Positions 50,956 through 59,756 of a DNA stretch of 64,000 nt are shown here, in pieces (position 1 is the first letter of the stretch; each line of letters starts with the position of its first letter). Below the pieces are notes generated by a model that saw only the letters and a list, made by a program, of their open reading frames with translations, was not told the DNA's origin and did not search any database. The stretch comes from Micromonospora alfalfae (lineage in GTDB: Bacteria > Actinomycetota > Actinomycetes > Mycobacteriales > Micromonosporaceae), in assembly GCF_022230925.1 (NCBI RefSeq), contig NZ_JAKKFH010000004.1, forward strand, positions 124,001 to 188,000, read 5' to 3'. Position numbers and translations under genes: made by a program.

Positions 50956-52266
50956 CTAGGGGGCCTGGGAGGCGACGACCACCGCGTCGGGCGGAGTGTC
51001 CGGGACCCTGCGGGCGGCAAGCCGGCGGACCGCGGTGTTCAGCACCGCGATGAGCGGCACGGAGACCAGCGCGCCGGTGATGCCGGCGAGTACGACACCG
51101 GCGGCGATACCGATGATCACGGCGAGCGGGTGGAGGGCGACCGCCCGGCCCATGATCAGCGGTTGGAGGACATGCCCCTCGATCTGCTGCACGCCGATCA
51201 CCGCGCCCAGGATAATCAGCGCGGTGACCGGGCCGCTGTCGACCAGGGCCACCAGCACCGCCACGCCGCCGGAGAGCGCCGCACCGACGATCGGGATGAA
51301 CGCGCCGAGGAAGACCAGTGCGGCCAGCGGGAAGGCGAACGGGATGTCGAAGGCGACCAGGAAGATGCCGATGCCGACCGCGTCGATGAACGCGACCAGC
51401 ACTGTCGCGCGGACGTAGGCGACAAGCGTCTGCCAGGAGGCGCGGCCCGCGTCGTCGACCTTCCAGCGGGCGGCCACCGGCAGCAGCCGGACCAGGAAGC
51501 GCCAGATCCGGTTGCCGTCGCGCAGGAAGAAGAACGTCGCGAAGAGCACCAGCAGCGTGCCGGTCAGCACCTCGGCCAGGGTCGCGGCGGTGCTCAGCGC
51601 GCCGCTGGTGAACCTCGAGGTGTTGTTGTTGATCCAGGCCTGCGCCTCGTCGATGTACCTGTCGAGTTGGGTGTCGGAGAGGTGCAGCGGGCCCGTCTTC
51701 AACCAGTTCTGGATCTGCCGGACGCCCTCCGACGACTTCTCGCTCAGCTCCGGTACGCCGCGAATGAACTCGTTGACCACCAGCGTCAGCGTGCCGATCA
51801 CCGCTGCCAGACCGCCGACAAGCACCACCGCCGTCGCCAGCGACCGGGGGAACCGGACCCGCAGCAACCAGCCCACCGCCGGGGCGAGCAGGGCGGAGAG
51901 CAGCAGCGCGATAGCCAGCGGAATGATCACGATCTTGACCGTGCCGACGATCCGCAGCAGCGCCCAGGCCACCACGCCGATCACGATCAGTCTCCAACAC
52001 CACGCGGCGGCGATCCGCAGCCCGTGCGGGACGTCGGCGTCGTCCCGGCTGGAGGTGGAGCTGTGCAGGTCCACCGGAGGTTCCGCGCCGTAGACAGTGG
52101 CGCTCGCCGGCGCGGTCGGCCCCGGCACGGCCGGCGACGCCACCCGGGCCGCCTCCGACGTGTCGTTCAACGCATCACTGGAGACGCCCTCGTCGGCGCG
52201 CGCCGACGCCTGTCGTGACTGGTAGGCGCGGCGAAGCCGCCCGCGTACCCGCTCGAAGCGGCTCAA
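50956..52266 (-). CDS. AI-2E family transporter (UPF0118) membrane protein
   Basis: A 436-aa polytopic protein. About 85 polar N-terminal residues precede seven to eight helices (RLIVIGVVAWALLRIV, VKIVIIPLAIALLLSALLAPAVGWLL, later ALIILGAVIGVQQIEGHVLQPLIMGRAVALHPLAVII). The last segment is the AI-2E_transport signature. Family members export AI-2 or act as Na+/H+ antiporters; which applies is unknown. A TTG start at 52266 is assigned because AGGAGG lies 5 nt before it, whereas the in-frame GTG at 52272 overlaps that site. Confidence 0.88.
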   Translation of the reverse strand: MSRFERVRGRLRRAYQSRQASARADEGVSSDALNDTSEAARVASPAVPGPTAPASATVYGAEPPVDLHSSTSSRDDADVPHGLRIAAAWCWRLIVIGVVAWALLRIVGTVKIVIIPLAIALLLSALLAPAVGWLLRVRFPRSLATAVVLVGGLAAVIGTLTLVVNEFIRGVPELSEKSSEGVRQIQNWLKTGPLHLSDTQLDRYIDEAQAWINNNTSRFTSGALSTAATLAEVLTGTLLVLFATFFFLRDGNRIWRFLVRLLPVAARWKVDDAGRASWQTLVAYVRATVLVAFIDAVGIGIFLVAFDIPFAFPLAALVFLGAFIPIVGAALSGGVAVLVALVDSGPVTALIILGAVIGVQQIEGHVLQPLIMGRAVALHPLAVIIGIAAGVVLAGITGALVSVPLIAVLNTAVRRLAARRVPDTPPDAVVVASQAP

Positions 52267-52425
52267 GCGCACCTCCTGGCAGAAAACCCGGCCCGCCGAC
52301 GGCGACAGGTCGGACAGCATACGTCCGTTCCCGACACCGTAGGGCGGTTCCGCCACACAATGCCCCGACCACCTCCGGCGTAACCACCGGCCGGGCACCA
52401 TCGGCCACACGGTAGCGTCTGCGAC

Positions 52426-52764
52426 GTGACCGCCGACAACGATCTCGACGCCGGCCTGCCGATCCGCCTGCTGCACGACCGCGTGCTGGTGCGGATGGAG
52501 GGCAGCGAGGGCGAACGCCGCTCCACCGCTGGCATCGTCATCCCGGCGACCGCCGCCGTCGGCAAGCGCCTCGCCTGGGCCACAGCGGTAGGCGTGGGGC
52601 CGAACGTCCGCGCCATCGTCTCCGGCGACCGGGTGCTCTTCGACCCGGACGAGCGCTCCGAGGTCGAGTTGCACGGCCGCGGTTACGTGCTGCTGCGGGA
52701 GCGGGACGTACACGCCGTGGCCGCCGAGCGGATCGAGAACGACTCGACCGGCCTCTACCTCTGA
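52426..52764 (+). CDS. GroES-like (Cpn10) protein
   Basis: A 112-aa co-chaperonin-type beta barrel: PIRLLHDRVLVRMEGSEGERRSTAGIVIPATA gives the Cpn10 core with the mobile loop, followed by AVGVGPNVRAIVSGDRVLFDP and YVLLRERDVHAV. It is not beside groEL and differs from canonical GroES (for example ERRSTAGIVIP), so it is probably a paralogue. A TAGCGT -10 box ends 7 nt before the GTG start, suggesting a leaderless transcript. Confidence 0.82.
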   Translation: MTADNDLDAGLPIRLLHDRVLVRMEGSEGERRSTAGIVIPATAAVGKRLAWATAVGVGPNVRAIVSGDRVLFDPDERSEVELHGRGYVLLRERDVHAVAAERIENDSTGLYL

Positions 52765-52857
52765 CGCACCTCCCCCGGCCACCAGGCCCCGTCGCGCACC
52801 GTTTGCCCAGCCGCACGACGGGAAGCCATCCGGCGACCGTGGCCCTGGGGAGGGACG

Positions 52858-53025
52858 ATGCCGGTATTCGTGAAGAAGCTGTTGACCTGGGGCAGTGTCG
52901 CGTTCCTGATCTACTTCATGGCCTTTCGGCCGGACGGCGCCGCGCAGATGTTCCGGGCGGTCGGGGCCGCGCTGATCGCGATGTTCCAGGGCCTCGGTGA
53001 CTTCCTCACCTCGCTGATGACCTGA
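52858..53025 (+). CDS. 55-aa small membrane protein
   Basis: An ATG behind GGGAGGG (3-nt gap) opens 55 codons starting MPVFVKKLLTWGSVAFLIYF. Residues about 8-22 form one hydrophobic segment and residues 29-50 a second amphipathic/hydrophobic one (AQMFRAVGAALIAMFQGLGDFL). Strong ribosome site and GC3 make it a real small gene. It resembles small actinobacterial membrane proteins of unknown function. It follows the GroES-like gene by about 95 nt. Confidence 0.65.
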   Translation: MPVFVKKLLTWGSVAFLIYFMAFRPDGAAQMFRAVGAALIAMFQGLGDFLTSLMT

Positions 53026-53058
53026 GCCGCACTCCTGGTCAGCCGTCAGCCGTAGCTC

Positions 53059-54507
53059 TCACTGGTGCGTCGGCGGCCAGGGCGACGCCGGGCGCAGGGC
53101 GGGCCAGCCGGGCGGGGCGTACCCCACCGGAGCCGGGGCGGGAGCCAGCACCACCGGGATCGGCACCACCGGCTCGTCCGGCGCGTCCACCGCGCGCTGC
53201 GTGCCGTCCGGGAAGCGCAGGTGGTAGCGGCTGCCGTCCCAGACCCCCGCCGGGGCCTGCGGGTCCCGACCCACGAAGAACGACCGGTAATGGGTGATCG
53301 CCTCCAGCAGCTCCCGCTCCTCCCGGGCGGTCCGCTCCTGGTCGGCGGGTTTGCGGTCCAGGCCACGCAGCGCCCCGTCGCGCAGCAGGGCCAGCCGGGT
53401 CGCGGCGGACTGGTAACCCCGCATCGCCCGCACCCCGGCGTCGCCGGCCACCCGCCGCGCCCAACTGCGGGCGGCGTGCCGTCGGCCGAGACTGCTCAGG
53501 GCTGCCACCTCGGGCGGGCTGAGCCAGCCGGCGCGTACGTAGTCGGGCAGGACCCGCTCGGTGAGCCGCCCCTCCCAGGCGCGCAGCCACAGCGCCAGCC
53601 CCACGGTGCCGAAGAAGACCGGCACCATGAGCCCCAGGAAGCCGTACAGCATGATCATGGCTTCGCCGGTGGCCTGGGTCAGCGTGGGCAGCAGGTTCCA
53701 CGTGCCGTGCAGCATCATCGCCAGCAGCAGACCGGCGATCGGGGCGAGCACCCGGATGCGCCGGTCCGCCGTCCGGGAGGCGATACCCAACCCCACACCG
53801 GTCATCGAGGTGAAAAGGGGATGGGCGAACCCGAACAGCAGGATCCGCAGAATGAAGATCGCGATGACCTGCTGGATGCCGGTGGCCGGGCCGTACCGGT
53901 CGGCGCCGGCCGCGTACCCCAACCCGCCCAGGTAGAGGATGTTCTCCACCATCGCGAAACCGACCGCGGAGAGCCCGCAGTAGACCAGGCCGTCGGTGAT
54001 ACCGGACCACTCGCGGCGGCGGAACACCAGCAGCAGGATCGGGCCCAGCGCCTTGGTCAGCTCCTCGATGAACGGCGCCACCAGCACCCCGGTGAGCGCG
54101 GAGGGCAGACCCCAGTCGGCGAAGCGGTTGGCCGCGAAGTCGTTGACCGTGAGCGAGGCGGCGGTGGAGACGAACGCCCCCCAGGCGAAGCAGAAGATCA
54201 GATACTTCAACGGCTCCGGTTCGTACCGGTCCAGCCAGAGGAAGCAGGCGACCAGCACCGGCACCGGCAGGATGGCGGCGAGCACCCCGACCAGCAGGGC
54301 CTGCACACCGAGCGACTGGCCGAGCGTGAAGACCATGAAGACCGCGCACGCCGCGATCAACAGCACCACCCCGGCCAGCGCCAGGAACCGCCGCCAGCCC
54401 AGTCGGCGCAGCGGCATCCGGGGCGTCTCACCCATGGGCGGGACGGCTGGCGCAGGCGGGTCGGCGGGCGACGGCGGCAGCGGTGAACCGGGCGGGGTGT
54501 CGGCCAT
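53059..54507 (-). CDS. PrsW-family intramembrane metalloprotease
   Basis: A 482-aa polytopic protein. The family catalytic motifs are FIEELTKALGP (EExxK), FAMVENILYL (ExxxN), FAHPLFTSMTG and HGTWN. Helices span residues about 40-320; the C-terminal 160 residues are a soluble Arg/Pro-rich tail. PrsW proteases cleave anti-sigma factors or other membrane proteins, and an unknown substrate is likely here. A TACGCT -10 box ends 6 nt before the ATG at 54507. Confidence 0.88.
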   Translation of the reverse strand: MADTPPGSPLPPSPADPPAPAVPPMGETPRMPLRRLGWRRFLALAGVVLLIAACAVFMVFTLGQSLGVQALLVGVLAAILPVPVLVACFLWLDRYEPEPLKYLIFCFAWGAFVSTAASLTVNDFAANRFADWGLPSALTGVLVAPFIEELTKALGPILLLVFRRREWSGITDGLVYCGLSAVGFAMVENILYLGGLGYAAGADRYGPATGIQQVIAIFILRILLFGFAHPLFTSMTGVGLGIASRTADRRIRVLAPIAGLLLAMMLHGTWNLLPTLTQATGEAMIMLYGFLGLMVPVFFGTVGLALWLRAWEGRLTERVLPDYVRAGWLSPPEVAALSSLGRRHAARSWARRVAGDAGVRAMRGYQSAATRLALLRDGALRGLDRKPADQERTAREERELLEAITHYRSFFVGRDPQAPAGVWDGSRYHLRFPDGTQRAVDAPDEPVVPIPVVLAPAPAPVGYAPPGWPALRPASPWPPTHQ

Positions 54508-54572
54508 GCGGTCAGCGTAGCCATCCGCCGCCGGCTGGTTCGGTCGCATCGGTAGCAGCTATGCTGCCGGCA

Positions 54573-54695
54573 GGTCACGAGCGCCAGCGTCAAGCCCCGG
54601 CTTGCTGGCCGGCAACCCTCGTCGAGTTCGCGGTGGGGTGCCCCGGGTGATGACCGGGCCCAGCCCGATCGGTGTGCTGGGCAAGCGCGGACCCC
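54573..54695 (+). ncRNA. SAM-IV riboswitch aptamer
   Basis: The leader begins GGTCACGAGCGCCAGCG and contains AAGCCCCGGCTTGCTGGCCGGCAACC in two stretches, then GGTGGGGTGCCCCGGGTGATGACC and GGCAAGCGCGGACCCC. The GGTCA/TGATGACC closing stem and the GGGGTGCCCCGGG region fit the actinobacterial SAM-IV class. A TATGCT -10 box at 54560-54565 lies just upstream. It precedes a cysteine-desulfurase-like gene, matching sulfur-metabolism control by S-adenosylmethionine. Confidence 0.82.
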
Positions 54696-54732
54696 GTCCC
54701 GATGTCACACCCGGGGTCCCTGACCCCGGAGG
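54689..54732 (+). promoter_or_regulatory. Riboswitch expression platform sequestering the ribosome site
   Basis: CCGGGGTC (54711-54718) can pair perfectly with GACCCCGG (54722-54729), which covers the first GG of the GGAGG ribosome site (54728-54732). The same bases, CGGGGTCC (54712-54719), can instead pair with GGACCCCG (54689-54696) at the aptamer's 3' end. The two hairpins exclude each other, as expected for a translational OFF switch. Confidence 0.7.
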
Positions 54733-54739
54733 TTCCGGC

Positions 54740-55999
54740 GTGTCCGTCACACTCGTCTCCTCGCTGCCCACCGTGCCGTCGGTGCCGTCCGCGCCGCTCG
54801 ACGTCCTCGGCGTGCCCGGCGAGATCAACCTGGACTACGCGGCCAGTGCGCCGTGCGCGCGGGCCGCCGCCGACGCGGTGGCCGAGCTGCTGCCCTGGTA
54901 CGCCAGCGTGCATCGCGGAGCGGGAGCGCTGTCGCGGCGTTGCACCCTCGCGTACGAGCAGGCAAGGCAGACGATCGGCGACCACTTCGGCGCTCGCGCC
55001 GACGATCATGTGATCTTCACCCGCAACACCACCGACGCGCTCAACCTGCTGGCGCGGGCCGTGCCGGCCGGCACCACTGTTGTCACGTTCGCCTCCGAAC
55101 ACCATGCCAACCTGCTGCCCTGGCCGCGCGGGTCGGTGCGGCTGCCGGTGCCCAGCGACAGCGACGGGGCGGTACGCGATCTCGCCGCCGCCCTCACCGA
55201 GCTGCGCCGGGGCAGCAGCCCGGCGTTGCCGGTGCTGGTGGCGGTGACCGGTGCGAGCAACGTGACAGGTGAGCGGTGGCCGGTCGCCGAACTGGCGCGG
55301 GTGGCCCACCGGCACGGTGCCCGGATCGTGCTCGACGCCGCGCAGCTCGCCCCGCACGCCCCGGTCGACCTGCTCGCGCTCGACGTCGACTACCTGGCCG
55401 TGTCCGGCCACAAGCTGTACGCGCCGTTCGGCGCGGGCGTGCTGATCGGTCGGGCCGACTGGCTGGACGCCGCCCCGCCCTACCTGGCCGGTGGCGGGGC
55501 CACCAGCCACGTCGGGCCGGCCACCCACGACGTGACCTGGGCGACCGGCCCGGCCCGCCACGAGGGCGGCACCCCGAACCTGCTCGGGGCGGTTGCGCTG
55601 GCGGCGGTGTGCAGGGCGCTCGACGAGGCGGACCAGGGCGCGCTGGCCGCCCACGAGCAGGCCCTGCTGACCCGGCTACGGGCCGGCCTCGCCGCCCTGC
55701 CGCACGTCGTCGAGCTGCGCACCTTCGGCCCGGACGCCCCCCGGGTCGGCATCGTCTCGTTCGTGGTCGCCGGCCGGGACTCCACCGAGGTGGCCACGCG
55801 GCTGGCCGCCGAGCACCACATCGGCGTACGGGACGGGTTGTTCTGCGCCCACCCGCTGGCCCGGCGTCTGCTCGGCGAGGCGGCGGGTCGTACCGGCCGT
55901 CGGGACCTGCCGCCCACCGCGCTGCGTGCCAGCATCGGGCTGGGCAGCACCGCCGCTCAGGTGGACCGGTTGCTCGCGGCCCTGGCCGAGTTGGGCTGA
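54740..55999 (+). CDS. Class V aminotransferase, cysteine desulfurase-like
   Basis: A 419-aa PLP enzyme of the IscS/CsdA fold. Family features: INLDYAASAPCARAAADAV (residues about 29-47), TRNTTDALNLLA, EHHANLLPW, DAAQLAPHAPVDL and the PLP lysine in VSGHKLYAPFGAGVL. The GTG at 54740 follows GGAGG at 7-nt spacing; this is the site controlled by the riboswitch. It may mobilise sulfur from cysteine or act as a C-S lyase. Control by SAM supports a sulfur-amino-acid role over general Fe-S assembly. Confidence 0.9.
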   Translation: MSVTLVSSLPTVPSVPSAPLDVLGVPGEINLDYAASAPCARAAADAVAELLPWYASVHRGAGALSRRCTLAYEQARQTIGDHFGARADDHVIFTRNTTDALNLLARAVPAGTTVVTFASEHHANLLPWPRGSVRLPVPSDSDGAVRDLAAALTELRRGSSPALPVLVAVTGASNVTGERWPVAELARVAHRHGARIVLDAAQLAPHAPVDLLALDVDYLAVSGHKLYAPFGAGVLIGRADWLDAAPPYLAGGGATSHVGPATHDVTWATGPARHEGGTPNLLGAVALAAVCRALDEADQGALAAHEQALLTRLRAGLAALPHVVELRTFGPDAPRVGIVSFVVAGRDSTEVATRLAAEHHIGVRDGLFCAHPLARRLLGEAAGRTGRRDLPPTALRASIGLGSTAAQVDRLLAALAELG

Positions 56000-56022
56000 G
56001 GCCGCGCGGCGATGGTCGCCGC

Positions 56023-57288
56023 TCAGCCGACCGGCGGGGCGGTGGGTGGCTTCGGTGCCTCGCCGGGCTCGGCGGGCTCACCGACCGGGCGCTCCTGCTC
56101 ACCGAAGGCGGTGCGGATCCACCGGTTCGCCTCCTCCTGCTCGATCCCGGAGGCGACCAGCAGATCGCTCGCTGTGGTGCGGATCTGGGCGATCACCACG
56201 CTGCCGGAGAAGCCCACCCCGTCGCCGTACGCCCGGCCGGCCTCGCTGACCGCCCGCAGCGACCGTTCCCGGGCCTTCTCCGGCTCCTCACCGGCGGCGA
56301 ACTCGTGCTTGAGCAGCCGGACCGACTCGGCGAGGTGACCGATCGCGTCCGGCATCGGATCGGGCACCGGTTCCTCGTCCTCGACCAACGTGACGGACCG
56401 GCGGATCAGCGTGCCGCTGTTGCGCATCGCCCGGTCGATCGGGTCGGCCGCCTCGGCGTAGTGGGTCAGTTCGTCGCGGCGGTGCCAGCGAGCCGGCGAG
56501 AGGGTGGCCGTCTCCTTCGCTCCCTCGATGGCCTCGCCCAACGTGGCCAACTCCTCCTTGTTGTTGCGCAGCCTCTCCAGTGCGCCCTGGATGGTGGCGC
56601 GGTCCCGGTTGCGCAGCCCGTCGGCTGTGGCGTCGAGCTGGGCGGCGAGCAGGTCCAGGGCGGGGCGGGCGGCCCGGTTGATCACTCGGAGCGGGTTCAG
56701 TGGCAGCAACACAGCCGTGACCAGCAGCGCGATCCCACCGCCGAGGAACGCGTCGACGAAGCGGGGGATCTCCAGGTTCTGGGTCGACGGGCTCAGCGTC
56801 ACGATCAGCACCGCCGTGGCCGCCGCCTGGATGACGATGGCCACGCTCGCTCCGGCGAAGATGGTGAGCAGGATCGCCACCGTGACCACCAGGCCGAGCT
56901 GCCACGCCCCGGTGCCGAGCAGGTAGATCAGGAGGTCACCGACGGCCACCCCGACCCCCACCCCGACGATCAGCTCCACCGTCCGGCGGAACCGCTGACC
57001 GACCGACGCGGCAAGGGTGCCGACCGCGGAGATCGGCGCGAAGACCGGTTGCGGGTTGCCGAGCACCTTGTGCGAGATCAGGTACGCGAGCCCGGCGGCC
57101 AGCCCGGCCTGCACGGCGAGTCCGCCGGCCATCCGCACCCGGTGCAGCCGATCGTGCAGGGTGGCCCGGCTGCGGTGGCGCAGCTGTTCGGTGGCCTCGG
57201 CGATCCGCGCGCCGTCGATGTCCACCAAACCGTCGCGCAGCGCGGTACGGCGCACCACCGGCTGTCGCTTGTCCCGGGCCACGGCCAT
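56023..57288 (-). CDS. FUSC-family (aromatic acid exporter-like) membrane protein
   Basis: A 421-aa protein. An N-terminal helical region and five to six membrane helices (LAVQAGLAAGLAYLISHKV, VELIVGVGVGVAVGDLLIYLL, GLVVTVAILLTIFAGASVAIV and others) span residues about 50-180. The C-terminal half is soluble and helical, with heavy Arg/Glu content. It matches the FUSC_2/ArAE group, which exports aromatic acids or similar compounds. The ATG at 57288 is chosen; the frame extends upstream without support. It is convergent with the riboswitch-controlled gene. Confidence 0.83.
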   Translation of the reverse strand: MAVARDKRQPVVRRTALRDGLVDIDGARIAEATEQLRHRSRATLHDRLHRVRMAGGLAVQAGLAAGLAYLISHKVLGNPQPVFAPISAVGTLAASVGQRFRRTVELIVGVGVGVAVGDLLIYLLGTGAWQLGLVVTVAILLTIFAGASVAIVIQAAATAVLIVTLSPSTQNLEIPRFVDAFLGGGIALLVTAVLLPLNPLRVINRAARPALDLLAAQLDATADGLRNRDRATIQGALERLRNNKEELATLGEAIEGAKETATLSPARWHRRDELTHYAEAADPIDRAMRNSGTLIRRSVTLVEDEEPVPDPMPDAIGHLAESVRLLKHEFAAGEEPEKARERSLRAVSEAGRAYGDGVGFSGSVVIAQIRTTASDLLVASGIEQEEANRWIRTAFGEQERPVGEPAEPGEAPKPPTAPPVG

Positions 57289-57364
57289 GGGCGCGACTAC
57301 CCGTGGTGGGCCCGCTGAACCCTCCCTTCGGGCGCGTCGAGGGAGGATGCGGCAAACTCGGGCG

Positions 57365-58021
57365 GTGGTTGATCTGTTGGACCGATGGCGGGCGGCGGCC
57401 CGGGGTGCCGGCGCGAGACCCGATCCGGGTACCACCCGGGTCGGCGAGCAGTTGATCGTCCGGTGGCGGGAGCCGCACCGGCACTACCACACGCTGGCCC
57501 ACCTGACGGCGGTGCTCGATGTGGTGGACCAGCACGCCGACCTGGCCACTCGGGCCGACGCGATCCGGCTGGCGGCCTGGTTCCACGACGCGGTCTACGA
57601 CCCCCGGGCCGCCGGCGACGCCAACGAACGGGACAGCGCCGCGCTGGCCGAGAACATGCTCACCGGGCTCGGGGTGCCGGCGCCCACTGTGTCCGAGGTG
57701 CGCCGGCTGGTGCTGCTCACCGCCGGGCACGCTGTGGCACCGGGCGACCGGGACGGCGTGCTGCTCTGCGATGCGGACCTGTCCGTGCTGGCCGCGCCGC
57801 CGGCCCGCTACGAGCGTTACGCGGCGGCGATCCGCCGGGAGTACGCCCATGTGCCGGAGCCGGCCTTCCGGGTTGGGCGGGCCGCCGTGTTGACTGGCCT
57901 ACTGTCGCTGCCCGCGCTGTTCCGGTCGCCACGGCTGGCGAGCCGGTGGGAGGAGCCCGCCCGGGACAATGTGCGCCGGGAGCTGGCCACCCTCACCGGG
58001 GCACCAGGGAACGCCCGTTGA
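57365..58021 (+). CDS. Predicted HD-domain phosphohydrolase
   Basis: A 218-aa metal-dependent HD-superfamily protein. HRHYHTLAHL and WFHDAVYDPRAAGDANERDSA carry the His and HD residues, followed by LLTAGH and the acidic DADLSVLAAP. It probably hydrolyses a phosphate ester. The GTG at 57365 is used; ATG 57347, 6 codons earlier, sits directly on the GGGAGG site and is less likely. Its last 29 bp overlap the end of the convergent DUF4031 gene. Confidence 0.78.
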   Translation: MVDLLDRWRAAARGAGARPDPGTTRVGEQLIVRWREPHRHYHTLAHLTAVLDVVDQHADLATRADAIRLAAWFHDAVYDPRAAGDANERDSAALAENMLTGLGVPAPTVSEVRRLVLLTAGHAVAPGDRDGVLLCDADLSVLAAPPARYERYAAAIRREYAHVPEPAFRVGRAAVLTGLLSLPALFRSPRLASRWEEPARDNVRRELATLTGAPGNAR

Positions 58022-58277
58022 CCAGGTGCTTCGGCCGACGCAGGTCGGCGGCGCGGAGCAACCGGACCAGCTCCCGGCTCGGCACCACCTGGGCACCGAG
58101 CCACACCGCCGCCGCGAACCGGTCGGCCGGAATGTCGTAGTGGTCCCTGTCGAAACCGCGCCGGGGCGCACCCAGCGCCTCGGCGAAGGCGTGCAGCTCG
58201 GCGTACGAGACGTCACTGATCAGGTGCGACCAGAGCCGACCGCGCCACGGCCAGGCCGGCCGGTCCAGGTAGAGCAT
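57993..58277 (-). CDS. DUF4031 protein
   Basis: A 94-aa protein matching DUF4031: LYLDRPAWPWRGRLWSHLISD, ELHAFAEALG, DRDHYDIP and a C-terminal RRPKHLVN. The ATG at 58277 is preferred over TTG 58286. Function is unknown. It converges on the HD gene with a 29-bp overlap of coding ends, so each 3' end is inside the other gene. Confidence 0.8.
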   Translation of the reverse strand: MLYLDRPAWPWRGRLWSHLISDVSYAELHAFAEALGAPRRGFDRDHYDIPADRFAAAVWLGAQVVPSRELVRLLRAADLRRPKHLVNGRSLVPR

Positions 58278-58309
58278 GGTGCCCAAGTTATCCCGCCCAG
58301 TCGATCATG

Positions 58310-58338
58310 TTGATGATCGCCGGTCGGCGACTTAGCCT
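58310..58338 (+). promoter_or_regulatory. Promoter of the FAD-dependent oxidase gene
   Basis: TTGATG (58310-58315), a 17-nt spacer and TAGCCT (58333-58338). The -10 ends 7 nt before the ATG at 58346, so transcription should start at or next to the start codon. Confidence 0.7.
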
Positions 58339-58345
58339 CGGCTGC

Positions 58346-59746
58346 ATGGCTTCCACCGCGCTCCTCGACGACCTGCGCGCCGCGCTCGGTGACGACGCCG
58401 TGCTCACCGACCCGGACCTGCTGCGCATGCACCAGCGCGACGAGGCCGACCTGTGCGACGCGGGCGTCCCGTTCGTGGTGACCCGCCCACGCGACACCGA
58501 GCAGGTGGTCGCCGTGATCCAGGCGGCGGCGCGGCACGGCGTACCGGTGGTGCCGCAGGGCGCGCGGACCGGGCTGGCCGGCGCGGCGAACGCGGTGGAC
58601 GGCGCGGTGGTGCTCAGCACCGTCGCGATGAACGAGATCCGGGAGATCGATCCGGTGAGCCGGATCGCCGTGGTCCAGCCGGGGGTGGTCAACGCGGCGC
58701 TGGCCGGGGCGGTGGCCAAACAGGGCCTCTGGTACCCGCCGGACCCCGGCTCCTGGGAGTCGTCCACCATCGGCGGCAACGTGGCCACCAACGCCGGCGG
58801 CATGTGCTGTGTGAAGTACGGAGTGACCACCGAGTACGTGCTCGGCCTGGAGGTGGTGCTCGCCTCCGGCGAGGTGCTGCGCACCGGCCGGCGTACGGCG
58901 AAGGGGGTGGCCGGCTACGACCTGACCCGACTGTTCGTCGGTTCGGAGGGCACCCTCGGCGTGATCACCGAGGTGACCGTCGCGCTGCGGCCCGCCCCAG
59001 CCGACTCGCTGACCCTGGTGGCGGTCTTCGGATCCACCGCCACGGCCGGCGCGGCGGTGGCCGAGATCGCGGCTCGCGGGCTCACCCCCAGCCTGCTGGA
59101 GTTGCTGGACCAGACCCACCTGCGGGCGATCGAGGCGTACCAGCCGATGGGGTTGCGGACCGACGCGCAGGCCCTGTTGTTGGCTGCCGTCGACACCGGC
59201 TCCCGGGCGGCGGACGACCTGGCAGCGCTGGCCGAGGTGTGCGAGGCCGTCGGCGCCGACGAGGTCTACGCGGCCACCGACGCGGTGGAGGCGGCGGCGC
59301 TGCTCCAGGCTCGCCGGCTGGCCCACCCGGCGATGGAGAAGTTCGCGGCGGACGCCTACCCGGGCGGCAACGGCGGTCTGGTGATCGACGATGTGGCGGT
59401 GCCGCGCGGCGCGCTCGCCGCGCTCCTGGACGGAGTCGCCCGGATCGCGGCCGAGTGTGAGGTGCCGATCGGCGTGGTGGGGCACGCCGGGGACGGCAAC
59501 ATGCACCCGAACATCGTGGTCGACCGGGCCGACCCGGCGAGCGTGCAGCGGGGTCGACGGGCCTTCGACGAGATCATGCGGCTCGGCCTGGACCTGGGCG
59601 GCACGTGCACCGGCGAGCACGGGGTGGGGCTGCTCAAGCGGGACTGGCTGGCCCGGGAGATCGGGCCGGTCGGTGTCCGGGTGCATCAGGCGATCAAGTC
59701 GGCGCTCGACCCGGCCGGCCTGCTCAACCCGGGCAAGGTGCTCTGA
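58346..59746 (+). CDS. FAD-linked oxidase, glycolate/D-lactate dehydrogenase (GlcD) type
   Basis: A 466-aa flavoprotein. The PCMH/FAD_binding_4 domain (residues about 30-215) has VPQGARTGLAGAANA, PDPGSWESSTIGGNVATNAGGMCCVKYGV and TKGVAGYDLT-like TAKGVAGYDLTRL. The C-terminal FAD-oxidase_C domain has GVVGHAGDGNMHPNIV, GGTCTGEHGVG and the ending SALDPAGLLNPGKVL. It oxidises a 2-hydroxy acid such as glycolate or D-lactate, passing electrons to an unknown acceptor. The ATG at 58346 fits the leaderless promoter. Confidence 0.9.
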   Translation: MASTALLDDLRAALGDDAVLTDPDLLRMHQRDEADLCDAGVPFVVTRPRDTEQVVAVIQAAARHGVPVVPQGARTGLAGAANAVDGAVVLSTVAMNEIREIDPVSRIAVVQPGVVNAALAGAVAKQGLWYPPDPGSWESSTIGGNVATNAGGMCCVKYGVTTEYVLGLEVVLASGEVLRTGRRTAKGVAGYDLTRLFVGSEGTLGVITEVTVALRPAPADSLTLVAVFGSTATAGAAVAEIAARGLTPSLLELLDQTHLRAIEAYQPMGLRTDAQALLLAAVDTGSRAADDLAALAEVCEAVGADEVYAATDAVEAAALLQARRLAHPAMEKFAADAYPGGNGGLVIDDVAVPRGALAALLDGVARIAAECEVPIGVVGHAGDGNMHPNIVVDRADPASVQRGRRAFDEIMRLGLDLGGTCTGEHGVGLLKRDWLAREIGPVGVRVHQAIKSALDPAGLLNPGKVL

Positions 59747-59756
59747 CCGGCTGTGG

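Noticed and set aside
57017..57364. N-terminal extension of the HD hydrolase frame
   Set aside because: The extension overlaps the FUSC gene on the other strand and shows no family similarity; a start at 57365 gives the normal length.
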